A stretch of DNA of 30,620 nucleotides, taken from contig JAKCBB010000003.1 of NCBI GenBank assembly GCA_021839365.1, positions 1-30,620 on the forward strand. Direction: 5' to 3'. Of the stretch, positions 13,714 to 23,101 are shown piece after piece. Under the pieces are notes generated by a model that saw only the letters and a program-made list of their open reading frames with translations, made no database searches and was not told where the DNA came from. The position numbers and the translations under genes are program-made. The DNA comes from a bacterium (lineage in GTDB: Bacteria > Patescibacteriota > Minisyncoccia > UBA6257 > Colwellbacteraceae). Position 1 is the first letter of the stretch; every line of letters begins with the position of its first letter.

Positions 13714-14274
13714 TTAAGCTTTGAGCTTCGTTGTCTTGGAAAAAAGCAGATATATGGCAAAATAACTTATAACTCCGGAAAGCATTCCTCCCAAAATATC
13801 GGATGGCCAATGGACTCCAACCGCTACCCTGCCAATCCCCACAAAAATAGTAAGGACACTAAGCCATATTCCTGTGCGTTTGTTTATCAAAAACGCCGCT
13901 AGGACTATCGGCGTTAGAAACGCAATATGCCCCGAGGGAAACGAAGGGCTGGCCGCGGCGTGTATTAAAGAGACAACCGCAGGCGTGGAGGTTCCGCTTA
14001 CAGCGCCTAGGGCGATAAATGGTCTTGCGCGATAAAAGAAAAAATGAAAAGAATAAGCGATTATCCCCCACGAAAAAAGCACCGAAACGATAGTGAGAAA
14101 AAATATATAAAACTTTTTTTTAAGATCCTTGACGTGCAGAAGTTCGTATAAAAAAACGATGGCTATAATATACGGAAAGTAGTTGGCTAAAAAAACATAA
14201 ACCCACTCCAAATAGGATACGCTTGTGGCAAAACCATAGATAGCGTTGAAAACCGAATAGTCTAAACTAAACAT
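13714..14274 (-). CDS. PAP2-family membrane phosphatase
   Basis: The protein has 186 aa and about six helices. It has all three phosphatase signatures: H77-x6-R84-P85 (first residue His where the consensus has Lys), P113-S114-G115-H116, and G148-R149-x5-H155-x3-D159. These residues form the vanadium-haloperoxidase-type active site at the outer face. Family members of this size dephosphorylate undecaprenyl pyrophosphate or phosphatidic acid or related lipids; a role in cell-wall lipid carrier recycling fits the nearby RodA and MltG but is inference. It starts 18 nt after rpsR, with AGGA 8 nt before the ATG. A TATAAT overlapping the rpsR stop codon could give it its own promoter. Confidence 0.88.
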   Translation of the reverse strand: MFSLDYSVFNAIYGFATSVSYLEWVYVFLANYFPYIIAIVFLYELLHVKDLKKKFYIFFLTIVSVLFSWGIIAYSFHFFFYRARPFIALGAVSGTSTPAVVSLIHAAASPSFPSGHIAFLTPIVLAAFLINKRTGIWLSVLTIFVGIGRVAVGVHWPSDILGGMLSGVISYFAIYLLFSKTTKLKA

Positions 14275-14292
14275 ATCCGATTCCTGTAAATA

Positions 14293-14499
14293 TTATATTT
14301 TGACGAAAGGCAAAAGGCCCATATACCTCGCGCGTTTTATAGCCCTGGCCAAAAGCCGCTGATGCTTGGCACACGTCCCGGTATGTATCGGATCTATAAT
14401 CTTGGCCTGCTGCGAAACAAAGCGCCTTAACGCTTCCGCGTCTTTATAGTCTAGTTGCTTCACGCCCTGCGAGCAGAAAAAACACTGTTCTTTTCTCAT
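14293..14499 (-). CDS. rpsR: 30S ribosomal protein bS18
   Basis: The protein has 68 aa. It matches bS18 across its length: YKDAEALRRFVSQQAKIIDP, then TGTCAKHQRLLARAIKRARYMGLLPF. The N-terminal CFFC together with C42 and H45 (CAKH) gives the zinc-binding form. bS18 pairs with bS6 on the platform of the small subunit. The gene follows ssb by 27 nt in the canonical rpsF-ssb-rpsR order. No Shine-Dalgarno is visible. Confidence 0.97.
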   Translation of the reverse strand: MRKEQCFFCSQGVKQLDYKDAEALRRFVSQQAKIIDPIHTGTCAKHQRLLARAIKRARYMGLLPFVKI

Positions 14500-14526
14500 G
14501 ATATTCTCGAGCTTACAAGATATTGG

Positions 14527-14997
14527 CTAGAATGGCAAATCTTCCGGTTTAATTTCGTCGGCGTCTATGTCTATGACGGGAATCTCTTCGGCCTGTGGTG
14601 AATCAACCGCACTACCAGCAGCCTCGGCGCTCCTCGAAGACTCAGCGGACTCCGTTCTTCCTCCGCCGGCAGGCCTTGGCCCGAATTGGACTCTTTCTCC
14701 GACTATCTCCGTGGTCTTCCTCTGTTGTCCATCCTTTCCTTCCCAGGCTCTGGTCTGAATCCTTCCTTCTATAAAGACATTGCTTCCCTTGGTAAGGAAC
14801 TGATTGGCCAATTCCGCCTGTCTTCCCCATAGAACTACGTTGTGGAACTCCGCGCGGGTCTGACGGTTGCCACCCTTGTCTGTGTAATAGCTATTAGTCG
14901 CGACGCCGAAAGAGCAAACCGCTTGTCCCCCCGGAGTCTGACGCAGTTCCGGATCGCGGGTGAGGTTACCTATGATGAAAACTTTATTTAGATTCAT
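14527..14997 (-). CDS. ssb: Single-stranded DNA-binding protein
   Basis: The protein has 156 aa. The OB-fold spans residues 1-105, with MNLNKVFIIGNLTRDPELRQ, VATNSYYTDKGGNRQ, TEFHNVV-like (AEFHNVVLWGRQAELANQFL) and VFIEGRIQTRAW. A low-complexity linker (110-140) leads to an acidic tail ending DLPF, close to the DDIPF tip that recruits replication and repair proteins. It starts 6 nt after rpsF. The AGAGGAG motif directly abuts the ATG, an unusually short spacing for a Shine-Dalgarno. Confidence 0.97.
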   Translation of the reverse strand: MNLNKVFIIGNLTRDPELRQTPGGQAVCSFGVATNSYYTDKGGNRQTRAEFHNVVLWGRQAELANQFLTKGSNVFIEGRIQTRAWEGKDGQQRKTTEIVGERVQFGPRPAGGGRTESAESSRSAEAAGSAVDSPQAEEIPVIDIDADEIKPEDLPF

Positions 14998-15003
14998 CTC
15001 CTC

Positions 15004-15417
15004 TTATTTCAGGATCTCCTCCAGCTTTTTTTCCAGCTCCTCATTGGAGAGCTCGCTTGAGGTCGAACCAGATGCCGTAGCGGCAATGGTTTCCGACTTA
15101 GCCGGAGAAGGTTTAGCCGGCCTTTTCTTCTCGGTCTTCGTTATCGGAGGAGTAATGACCAAATGGCGCATTATTTTCTCGTCTAACTTTAAAGCGGAAT
15201 TAAGTTCGGCTATTTTTTCCGGAACTACATCGAAGTAAATCCATCCGAAATACGCCGAACTGGCTTTCTTAATCGGATAGGCCAGTTTAATCTCCGAGAC
15301 ATTCCCCTCGTTCAATATCTCCGCTCCGATGCGGGAAAGGCGGTTTAAAACCGCTTCAACATCATTCTCGTTCCGCACTAAGAAAGATATTTCGTAGCTT
15401 TTTTTCTCGCTATCCAT
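15004..15417 (-). CDS. rpsF: 30S ribosomal protein bS6
   Basis: The protein has 137 aa from ATG 15417 (MDSEKKSYEISFLVRNE). The frame extends to a TTG at 15435, but the promoter's -10 lies between them, so ATG is preferred. The ferredoxin-like S6 fold spans 8-95 (YEISFLVRNENDVEAVLNRL, KLAYPIKKASSAYFGWIYFD, MRHLVITPP). A charged, Ala/Ser/Lys-rich tail (96-137) is longer than in E. coli and ends in a helix NEELEKKLEEILK. It is the first gene of rpsF-ssb-rpsR. Confidence 0.95.
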   Translation of the reverse strand: MDSEKKSYEISFLVRNENDVEAVLNRLSRIGAEILNEGNVSEIKLAYPIKKASSAYFGWIYFDVVPEKIAELNSALKLDEKIMRHLVITPPITKTEKKRPAKPSPAKSETIAATASGSTSSELSNEELEKKLEEILK

Positions 15418-15425
15418 CGCGCTAG

Positions 15426-15454
15426 ATGTTACCAAAACTTATACCGCGGGTCAA
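15426..15454 (-). promoter_or_regulatory. Promoter of rpsF-ssb-rpsR, near-leaderless
   Basis: TTGACC (15449-15454), a 17-nt spacer and TAACAT (15426-15431) on the minus strand. The -10 ends 8 nt before ATG 15417, so the transcript has little or no leader. Confidence 0.6.
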
Positions 15455-15465
15455 ATATCCGCCCA

Positions 15466-15490
15466 GCCCCGAGAGTTTAACTCTCGGGGC
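15466..15490 (-). terminator. Hairpin after rpoC without U-tract
   Basis: A perfect 11-bp stem (15466-15476 with 15480-15490) and 3-nt loop lie 9 nt after the rpoC stop codon. No T-run follows on the minus strand, so it may stabilise the mRNA end or terminate only partly before rpsF. Confidence 0.6.
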
Positions 15491-15498
15491 CTAAGGCG

Positions 15499-18400
15499 CT
15501 ATTCGGCAACGATATCACTAACCTCCGCGACCTCTTCGTTGACCTTTTCCATTTTCTCCTCCGTCTCTCCTCCCAAAGGCAAAAGCCTGCCGATTATGAC
15601 ATTCTCCTTCAAGCCGCGCAGCTGGTCGACACGCGATTCGATAGCGGCGTTGGTTAGAACCCTCGCGGTTTCTTGGAACGATGCAGCCGCGAGCCAGCTG
15701 TCTGCGGCAAGCGCCGACTTAGTGGTCCCAAGCAGAATCTCCTCGGCCTTAGCCGGTTCCTTATGTTCGGCCTTCATCATTTTATTAACCTCCCTGAATC
15801 TGGATTTATCAACCACGTCTCCGGCGACAAAATCCGTATCCCCGCTTGAAACTATTTTTACCCTTCCGAACATTTGACGCATTATCACCTCGATATGCTT
15901 GTTGTTGATTGAATTTCCCTCGGAGACGTATATGCGCTGTACCTCGCGTATAAGATAGCGGTAAACAGCTTCCTTCCCTTTAAGTTCCATAAGCTCCTTG
16001 AGATCAATGCTTCCCTCAGTCAAGGCGTCGCCGGCTTCTACAATCTCCCCCTCTTTAGGCAAGACGGAAGTATGTCTCGTAACAGTAAACGACGCCTCCT
16101 TCCCCTTGTGGGGAACGAAGTGAATCACTTTATTAAGACCCTTGTCTTCTATGCTGGCTATGGATCCTCCGGCTGGGGCGAGAATCGCTTCTCCTTTCGG
16201 CGTGTGGACTTCGAAAAGCTCCTCGACTCTCGGAAGACCGGTGGTAATGTCTTTTCCAGCCGCTCCTCCGGCATGCTTAGTATTGAGCGTAAGCTGAGTG
16301 CCCGGCTCTCCGATTGATTGAGCGGCGATAATTCCGACAGCCTCTCCTGTCTTAACCGGCCTATGGTCTCCTAAATCCAGGCCGTAGCACTTGGCGCAGA
16401 TTCCGTACAAAGATTTACAAGTTATCGGCGATCTCACTTCAATCGACTCCATATCCGATTCCTCTATCTCTTTCGCGGCATCTCCGTCTATGACGTCGTT
16501 AGCTTTAACAACGGTCTTTCTTCCTATTTTAATGTCATTCAAAGCGGTCCTCGAGAAAAGCCTGTCTCCAAACTTGTGCCCGAACTCGGTTCCGTCGCTC
16601 CTATGAATAGTTATTCCGTCTTTGGCGCGGCAGTCTTCTTCTCGTATTACAACATCCTGGGCAACATCAACCAAACGCCTCGTGAGGTATCCGGCCTCAG
16701 CGGTCTTTAAAGCAGTGTCGGCCAATCCTTTTCTAGAACCATGAGTAGTGATGAAATAAGCCAAACCGCTGTGTCCTTCCTTAAGCGAGGTGCGCACGGG
16801 AAGCTCGATCTCTTCTCCTTTCGGGTTTACCACAAGGCCCTTCATTCCCATCATCTGCGTCGGCTGTTGCCACGAACCTCTGGCCCCCGAATCGATCATC
16901 ATATAAACCGAGCTGTCTTCCTTGAGTGCTTTCGGGACTATTTTTCTTATATCCAGGACCGCGTTGGTCCAGATCTCAATTATCCTCGATCTCCTCTCTT
17001 CGTTGGTCAAAAGTCCCGTCTGGTACTGCTCTTCGACAAGCGTATTTTTTTTGTCGGCATTATCCAGTATTTCCCGTTTTTCCTGCGGTACAACAAGGTC
17101 GTCCATGCCCCAGCTGATCCCGGAAGAAGTAGAGTAGGAAAATCCGAGTTTCTTGACCTCGTCGAGGGTTTTCTGCATAGTCTCGGGACCATAGGTATAA
17201 ATCAGGTTGCTTATGAGCTTCTGAAGTTTTGACTTGCCGACGGTTTCGTTAATGTATTCCGTTCCTTCAGGGAGAGCCCTGTTGAAAATTAGTCTTCCGC
17301 AGGTCGTCTCCCGATCTCCGACCCTTATTAGGGCATGAAGATCGACAACGCCGTTCTCATAAGCTATTTCCGCCTCCTCCGGATCTGCAAAAGCCTTGCC
17401 CGCGCCCTTGGCGTTACTAAATTCTTTGGTCAGATAGTAGCAACCCAAAACCATATCCTTGGTGGGAGAAACCACAGCTTCACCGGAAGCTGGCTTCAAA
17501 AGGTTTATCGTCGAGAGCATTATGCTGTCGCATTCCGCCTGTGCCTCGCGGCTTAAGGGCAGGTGGACAGCCATCTGATCTCCGTCAAAATCGGCGTTAA
17601 ACGCGGTACAGACCATTGGATGCACCTGTATTGCCAACCCCTCTATAAGAATCGGCTTAAAGGCCTGGACGCTCAGCCTATGAAGCGTCGGAGCGCGGTT
17701 AAGAAGAACCCTCTTCTCTTGTATCACCTCCTCCAGGATTTCCCAAACCTCCGGGTCCCCCTGGTCTATTAGCCTGTTGGCGGTCTTTATATTATGCGCC
17801 AATCCTCTCTGCATTATTCCGCTTATCACGAACGGCTTGAAAATCTCCAAAGCCATCTTCTTCGGAAGCCCGCACTGATCAAGATTAAGACTCGGACCGA
17901 CTACGATGACCGAGCGTCCGGAATAATCAACTCTTTTTCCGAGGAGGTTCTGCCTGAATCTCCCCTGCTTTCCACGCAACATGTCGGCAAGCGATCTTAA
18001 CGACCTTCTCCCGGCGCCTGTAATTTTGGCGTTTCCATGAATCGAGCTGTCGATAAGCGCGTCGACCGCCTCCTGCAGCATTCTCTTTTCATTCACAACG
18101 ATGACGTCCGGCGCTTTAAGCTCCAGGAGCTTTTTAAGGCGGTTATTGCGATTGATTACCCGGCGGTATAAGTCGTTTAAATCGGAAGTGGCGTACCTTC
18201 CGCCATCCAAGGCAACCATAGGCCTCAGGTCCGGCGGCAAAACAGGCAGAACCGTCATCGCCATCCATTCAGGGCGGCTACCGCTTTTTTCCATGAAGCG
18301 GAAGAGCTTCAATCTTCTCAAAAGCTTTCTCTTGCGCAACCCGTCTTTGACGGTTAGCAGCTCTTTTTCTATCTCCTCCGTCTCCTTCCTCAGATCCAAT

Positions 18401-19071
18401 TTCAACAAGGCCTGCCTTATTCCCTCTCCCCCGCTTCCGACGCTGAAAACGTGGCTGAACTTTTTTAAAGCCTCGAAATCATAATCGTCAAGAACCATTC
18501 CGGCTTTAAGATTCTTCAGAAGGCTAGTAGCCCTTTCGGCCGCCTCTTCCACCTCCTCGGCCTTATCGAGATTTTCTCCCTTGATTCTCTTTACCTCTTT
18601 TCTAACCTCGTCCAAGGCTTCTTTCCTTCTTGCGTCATCAACAGAAGTAACTATGTACGCGGCGTAATAAGTAACGCGTTCCAACTTGGAGATCGTCTCA
18701 TCGAGCGCCAATCCTATCTTGGACGGCACGCTTCTCAGAAACCACGGATGAATAACCGGAGTAGCCAGCTTTATATGGCCCATTCTTTCACGCCTAACGA
18801 TTGAACGCGTAACTTCGACTCCGCATTTATCGCAGACAACGCCCTTGTACCTTATCTTTTTATATTTCCCACAGTAACACTCCCAGTCCTTGGTCGGTCC
18901 GAAAATACGCTCGGAAAAAAGCCCGTCTTTTTCCGGACGCTGGGTCCTGTAGTTTATCGTCTCCGGCTTTGTTACCTCTCCGTAAGACCAGGAAAAGATC
19001 TCTTCGGGAGACGCCACGCTTATTTTTATCGCGTCGAAATTGTTTTCGTTATTCATCGTAATTTTCATCAT
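15499..19071 (-). CDS. rpoC: RNA polymerase beta' subunit
   Basis: The protein has 1190 aa, typical for a compact bacterial RpoC. The N-terminal zinc site is C65-x-C67 with C80-x2-C83. The catalytic NADFDGDQMAVHLPLS is at about 492-507, with the three Asp that hold the active-site Mg. Bridge helix and trigger loop follow at about 760-850 (MKGLVVNPKGEEIELPV, THGSRKGLADTALKTAEAGY, LTRRLVDVAQDVVI). The second zinc site uses EEDC and CKSLYGICAKC. It overlaps the end of rpoB by 23 nt. The start is MMKITMNNENNF; the second or third Met are alternatives. It has no large lineage insertions. Confidence 0.98.
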   Translation of the reverse strand: MMKITMNNENNFDAIKISVASPEEIFSWSYGEVTKPETINYRTQRPEKDGLFSERIFGPTKDWECYCGKYKKIRYKGVVCDKCGVEVTRSIVRRERMGHIKLATPVIHPWFLRSVPSKIGLALDETISKLERVTYYAAYIVTSVDDARRKEALDEVRKEVKRIKGENLDKAEEVEEAAERATSLLKNLKAGMVLDDYDFEALKKFSHVFSVGSGGEGIRQALLKLDLRKETEEIEKELLTVKDGLRKRKLLRRLKLFRFMEKSGSRPEWMAMTVLPVLPPDLRPMVALDGGRYATSDLNDLYRRVINRNNRLKKLLELKAPDVIVVNEKRMLQEAVDALIDSSIHGNAKITGAGRRSLRSLADMLRGKQGRFRQNLLGKRVDYSGRSVIVVGPSLNLDQCGLPKKMALEIFKPFVISGIMQRGLAHNIKTANRLIDQGDPEVWEILEEVIQEKRVLLNRAPTLHRLSVQAFKPILIEGLAIQVHPMVCTAFNADFDGDQMAVHLPLSREAQAECDSIMLSTINLLKPASGEAVVSPTKDMVLGCYYLTKEFSNAKGAGKAFADPEEAEIAYENGVVDLHALIRVGDRETTCGRLIFNRALPEGTEYINETVGKSKLQKLISNLIYTYGPETMQKTLDEVKKLGFSYSTSSGISWGMDDLVVPQEKREILDNADKKNTLVEEQYQTGLLTNEERRSRIIEIWTNAVLDIRKIVPKALKEDSSVYMMIDSGARGSWQQPTQMMGMKGLVVNPKGEEIELPVRTSLKEGHSGLAYFITTHGSRKGLADTALKTAEAGYLTRRLVDVAQDVVIREEDCRAKDGITIHRSDGTEFGHKFGDRLFSRTALNDIKIGRKTVVKANDVIDGDAAKEIEESDMESIEVRSPITCKSLYGICAKCYGLDLGDHRPVKTGEAVGIIAAQSIGEPGTQLTLNTKHAGGAAGKDITTGLPRVEELFEVHTPKGEAILAPAGGSIASIEDKGLNKVIHFVPHKGKEASFTVTRHTSVLPKEGEIVEAGDALTEGSIDLKELMELKGKEAVYRYLIREVQRIYVSEGNSINNKHIEVIMRQMFGRVKIVSSGDTDFVAGDVVDKSRFREVNKMMKAEHKEPAKAEEILLGTTKSALAADSWLAAASFQETARVLTNAAIESRVDQLRGLKENVIIGRLLPLGGETEEKMEKVNEEVAEVSDIVAE

Positions 19072-22000
19072 CCGATTTTGTTTCCGAGGCGGATTCTGCG
19101 GAACCGCCGACGAGCTCGACCGAAAGTCCTAAGGCTTTAAGCTCGTTCACCATTACGTTAAATGATGCCGGAATATTCGGCTTCTTTATCTCCTCTCCGC
19201 GGATTATCGCTTCATAAGCCGCGCCCCTTCCCGGAACATCGTCGGACTTTATGGTGAGCATCTCCTGCAAGGTATTCGAAGCGCCGTGTCCCTCCAAAGC
19301 CCACACCTCCATTTCCCCGAAACGCTGTCCTCCAAGCTGAGCCTTTCCTCTAAGGGGCTGTTGGGTGATAAGCGAGTAGGGACCGACTGAGCGCATATGA
19401 ACCTTGTCTACAACCATGTGATCCAGTTTCATCATGTAGACAACGCCGACGGTAGCTTTTCTGTCGAACGGTTTTCCGGTCCGCCCGTCATATAAAGTTA
19501 CCTGTCCCGATTCCGGCAGTCCCGCTTCTTTAAGTTCGTCTTTTATCTGCTCCTCGGTAGCTCCGGAAAACACCGGCGAAACAGCGCGGTATTTCAAGGT
19601 TTTTGCCGCCCACCCGAGGTGCGTTTCAAGTATTTGCCCGAGGTTCATGCGGGAAGGAATGCCAAGAGGATTCAAAACTATATCCACCGGCGTGCCGTCT
19701 TCGAGATACGGCATGTCTTCAACGCGGCGCACCTGGGAGATGACGCCTTTGTTGCCGTGGCGTCCAGCCATCTTGTCTCCGGCCTGTATATTTCTGAGCT
19801 CGGCGACCTGAACTTGGATTCTGGAAATTACACCCGGCTCCAACTTGTCCCCTTTTTCGCGAGAAAGAATTTTTATGCCGACAACCCTCCCAGATTTGCC
19901 GCTCGGCAGGTAAAGCGACGTGTCTTTAACCTCCCTCGCTTTCTCGCCGAAAATTGCCTGCAGGAGTTTTTCTTCAGGCATAAGCTCGCTTTCTCCTTTC
20001 GGAGAAATCTTACCTACCAGAATATCTCCTCCGCGGACCTCGGCGCCCCTGCGGACTATTCCGTCCTCATCAAGGTCTTTCAGTTTATTTTCGGCAATGT
20101 TCGGAATATCCGGGGTGGTAAGTTCCGGCCCGAGCTTCGTGTCACGGACATCGACGGAAAAATCTTCTATATGGATGGAAGTATAACGATCATCGATCTG
20201 CACTCTTTCCGAAACAACGATAGCATCCTCGAAAGTGGCGCCGTCAAAAGGCACGAAAGCGACAACTAGGTTCTGCCCGAGGGCGATAACTCCGCTGTCG
20301 GTGGCGGTAGAATCAGCCAGTACCTGCCCTTTCTTAACTTTATCCCCCTTCTTCACTATGGGCCGCTCGGAAATAGCAGTATTCTGGTTGCTCATCTTGA
20401 ACTTGTCCAAGTCATATCTGCGTGATTTCCCGTCGTCGTTCTTTAAAACAATGTGGTCGGCGTCAGCCTCGGCAACCACGCCGGCGAAATCCGCCATTGG
20501 CAAAGCTCCAGCCGCTTGGGCCGCGGATTCTTCGATGCCGGTCCCGACATAAGGAGCCTCCGGCACTAGACACGGAACAGCCTGTCTCTGCATGTTTGAA
20601 GCCATAAGCGCGCGATTGGCATCATCGTGCTCCAAAAACGGAATCATAGAGGTCGATATGCTTACAAGCTGGTTCGAGGAAACCTCGATTAGGTCCACTT
20701 CATCGCGGTCGGTTATTCCCGGCTCTCCTTTTATTCTCGCTTCGATTCTCTTGTCAGCTATCACTCCTTTATCATCCACTTTGATCTCGGCGCTCGCTAT
20801 CTTGAATTTCTCTTCCTCGATGGCGTTAAGCCACACGATCTCATCAGTTACTTTCCCTTTCTTAACCCGGACGTAGGGAGTAATAAGAAACCCGTGCTCG
20901 TCGAGCTTGGCGAAATTCGAAAGATGATTGACCAATCCGATATTGTGTCCTTCCGGAGTCTGTATCGGACAGATTCTTCCATAATAAGAATGATGGACAT
21001 CGCGGACGTCTATCCCCGCTCTCTCGCGAACCAGCCCGCCCGGACCCAAAACCGTGAGCCGCCTCTTGTGCTCAATCTCGGAGAGAACATTCTCCTGTTC
21101 CGCGAACTGCGAAAGTTGGGAAGAAGAGAAAAATTCCTCGACCACCGCCCCGATAAGTCTGGAATTGACCAAGCTCCCGGGCTCCATGGTTTCATAAGCG
21201 CCGGCCGCCATCTTGTCTTGAACGTTACGGCGGAGTCTCGCGAAGCCTATCCTAAGCCTTCCTTGAAGAAGTTCGCCGACGGTCTTCATCCTTCTATTGC
21301 CGAGATGGTCAATATCGTCGGAAGCGGCATGCGGATCGGAATTCAGGCGCATTATTTCTTTAGTTATGCCCACAAGATCGCCGAGCTCGATAAGACGGTT
21401 GTCGGATTTGCCCGCGATTCTCTGATTTACTTTAAATCTGCCGACCGCGCCCAAGTCGTACCGGTCAAGCTGATTAAAAATGGCATCTATAACGCGTTTC
21501 GCGTCCTCGACTCTCGCTAGGTCTCCCGGGCGGAGTCTCTTGTATATCTCAAGGTAAGAGTCATCGGCGTTGTGCGCCGAATCTTTCTTCAGCGTCTGGG
21601 CAATGCTGTCTCCAAACGCCTTCACAATCTCCTCATCGGTCTTCATTCCGAAAATTCTAAGCAAGGCGGTAACCGCGACCTTCCTGTGCCTGTCTATTTT
21701 GACCCAAATCGAGCCGTCGCTGTCTGTCTCGAATTCGAGCCACGCTCCCCTGTTAGGGATAACTTTGGCTCCGAAAAGATTCCTCCCTCTTTTTTCTTCA
21801 GCCAGGAAATAAACGCCGGGGGAGCGAACCAGCTGAGAGATGACAATCCTCTCGACTCCGTTAATGATAAACGTTCCTCGGTCGGTCATCATCGGAAAAT
21901 CCCCGAGATAAACCTCCTGTTCCTTTCCTTTCGTCGAGCCATCAACAGTAAGTTTCAGGTTGGCGCGAAGCGGGGCATTGTAGGTTATGCTTTTTGTTTT

Positions 22001-22225
22001 TGCTTCGGTCTCCGTATATTTCGGGTCGCCGAAATAATAATCAAGGAAACTCAATTCCAGATTATGGCTGGAGTAGTCTTTTATCGGCGAGAACTCCTCG
22101 AATATCTCCTTTATCCCCTCTTTTTTGAACCACTCGTAAGAGTCAAGCTGGATGGCGATTAGATCCGGCTGCTCGACAAGCGATCCAGGGTGGGAAGAGA
22201 AAACCCTGGTTGGTAGCTTGGGCAT
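19049..22225 (-). CDS. rpoB: RNA polymerase beta subunit
   Basis: The protein has 1058 aa. Recognised motifs include YRTGRGTF-region equivalent TDRGTFIINGVERIVISQLVRSPG (split here as TDRGTFIINGVER and VISQLVRSPGVYF), the rifampicin-pocket segment QLSQFAEQENVLSEI/HKRRLTVLGPGG, the YYGRICPIQTPEG segment, and GDKMAGRHGNKGVIS near residue 815, which contributes to the active site. The C-terminus (FGEMEVWALEGHGA, VPGRGAAYEAI) clamps onto RpoC. It lacks the large insertions of E. coli RpoB, hence the shorter length. The rifampicin-pocket residues differ from E. coli (see findings). No clear Shine-Dalgarno precedes the ATG. Neither rplJ nor rplL is next to it, unlike most bacteria. Confidence 0.98.
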   Translation of the reverse strand: MPKLPTRVFSSHPGSLVEQPDLIAIQLDSYEWFKKEGIKEIFEEFSPIKDYSSHNLELSFLDYYFGDPKYTETEAKTKSITYNAPLRANLKLTVDGSTKGKEQEVYLGDFPMMTDRGTFIINGVERIVISQLVRSPGVYFLAEEKRGRNLFGAKVIPNRGAWLEFETDSDGSIWVKIDRHRKVAVTALLRIFGMKTDEEIVKAFGDSIAQTLKKDSAHNADDSYLEIYKRLRPGDLARVEDAKRVIDAIFNQLDRYDLGAVGRFKVNQRIAGKSDNRLIELGDLVGITKEIMRLNSDPHAASDDIDHLGNRRMKTVGELLQGRLRIGFARLRRNVQDKMAAGAYETMEPGSLVNSRLIGAVVEEFFSSSQLSQFAEQENVLSEIEHKRRLTVLGPGGLVRERAGIDVRDVHHSYYGRICPIQTPEGHNIGLVNHLSNFAKLDEHGFLITPYVRVKKGKVTDEIVWLNAIEEEKFKIASAEIKVDDKGVIADKRIEARIKGEPGITDRDEVDLIEVSSNQLVSISTSMIPFLEHDDANRALMASNMQRQAVPCLVPEAPYVGTGIEESAAQAAGALPMADFAGVVAEADADHIVLKNDDGKSRRYDLDKFKMSNQNTAISERPIVKKGDKVKKGQVLADSTATDSGVIALGQNLVVAFVPFDGATFEDAIVVSERVQIDDRYTSIHIEDFSVDVRDTKLGPELTTPDIPNIAENKLKDLDEDGIVRRGAEVRGGDILVGKISPKGESELMPEEKLLQAIFGEKAREVKDTSLYLPSGKSGRVVGIKILSREKGDKLEPGVISRIQVQVAELRNIQAGDKMAGRHGNKGVISQVRRVEDMPYLEDGTPVDIVLNPLGIPSRMNLGQILETHLGWAAKTLKYRAVSPVFSGATEEQIKDELKEAGLPESGQVTLYDGRTGKPFDRKATVGVVYMMKLDHMVVDKVHMRSVGPYSLITQQPLRGKAQLGGQRFGEMEVWALEGHGASNTLQEMLTIKSDDVPGRGAAYEAIIRGEEIKKPNIPASFNVMVNELKALGLSVELVGGSAESASETKSDDENYDE

Positions 22226-22327
22226 TAGTTATTTTTTAAAGCGACTTTATTTTTAATACTTCCACTGCCTTCTATCGGCCGGGACGACGGATGCCGTAGA
22301 TATATGTGGAACGGCCCCTCTCTGAAA

Positions 22328-22351
22328 CACAAAAAACCCTTGTTCTTTGTG
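22328..22351 (-). terminator. Probable terminator after mltG
   Basis: A 10-bp stem as minus-strand RNA (22328-22337 with 22342-22351, one G-U) with a 4-nt loop contains a T-rich distal arm (GTTTTTTGTG) and lies 19 nt after the mltG stop. It is AU-rich and only moderately stable. The rest of the 144-bp gap before rpoB holds no clear promoter. Confidence 0.5.
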
Positions 22352-22369
22352 AACCTCCAAATTTAGGGC

Positions 22370-23083
22370 CTATTTCAGATATTTAACAATATTTTTGTTC
22401 TGTTCGTCAAGGGTGCTCGCGAATACCAACTTCCCGCTGCCCGGAATGGATAAATAGTACCAGTACGGCGACTTTTCAGGGTTTATTGCGGCCATTATAG
22501 CATTCAGGCCCGGATTATCAATCGGAGCCGGCGGCAATCCCCTGTTCATATAGGTATTATATGGCGAATCGGTTTTTAAATCTGTCCGGGTTATGGGAAG
22601 GCACGGCATTTTTTTCTTTATATAACAGATGGTTGCGTCTATCTGTAGGGGCATCCCGGCCCTGAGCCTCTTGTATATGACGTCTGAAACCAGCTTCATG
22701 TCGCTATAGCTCTTCGCTTCGGCCTGGATAAGGGATGCTACCGTAATTATCCGATTCAAATCCGATTTCGGGGGAATAATCGGAAGAACCTTTCTATTAA
22801 AATCAAGAATCATCCTGTCCTCGACAATCTGTTCTGAGGAAGGAATATAAAACTGGTAGGTGTCCGGGAAAAGATAACCCTCCTCCGATTCCGGCAATGA
22901 CAAGCCAGCGGTAAAAACACCGCTCTCCGCAAGTTTTTGATTTATCCCGCTTACCGTCGAACCTTCAGGTATCGTCACCTCAACCGTCCTCGCTCTGGAT
23001 TTCTCCCAAGCTGCATTAAAAACTATTACAACTAGCACGATGGCGACTATTACTGAAACCAACAAAGCCTTCCGCGGCGTCAT
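22370..23083 (-). CDS. mltG: Endolytic murein transglycosylase MltG (YceG), compact form
   Basis: The protein has 237 aa against about 330-350 in common relatives. A membrane helix spans 7-27, followed by one LysM-like segment (VTIPEGSTVSGINQKLAESG). The catalytic YceG domain follows: EGYLFPDTYQFY, ASLIQAEA (with the likely catalytic Glu), LQIDATICY, SPYNTYMNRGLPPAPIDNPG and WYYLSIPGSGKLVFAST. The portion between anchor and domain is about 80-100 residues shorter than usual. MltG cuts nascent glycan strands at the membrane and so limits their length. It starts 18 nt after rodA, so the glycan polymerase and terminator are co-transcribed. Confidence 0.93.
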   Translation of the reverse strand: MTPRKALLVSVIVAIVLVVIVFNAAWEKSRARTVEVTIPEGSTVSGINQKLAESGVFTAGLSLPESEEGYLFPDTYQFYIPSSEQIVEDRMILDFNRKVLPIIPPKSDLNRIITVASLIQAEAKSYSDMKLVSDVIYKRLRAGMPLQIDATICYIKKKMPCLPITRTDLKTDSPYNTYMNRGLPPAPIDNPGLNAIMAAINPEKSPYWYYLSIPGSGKLVFASTLDEQNKNIVKYLK

Positions 23084-23101
23084 AATTATTTTTATTTGTA
23101 A

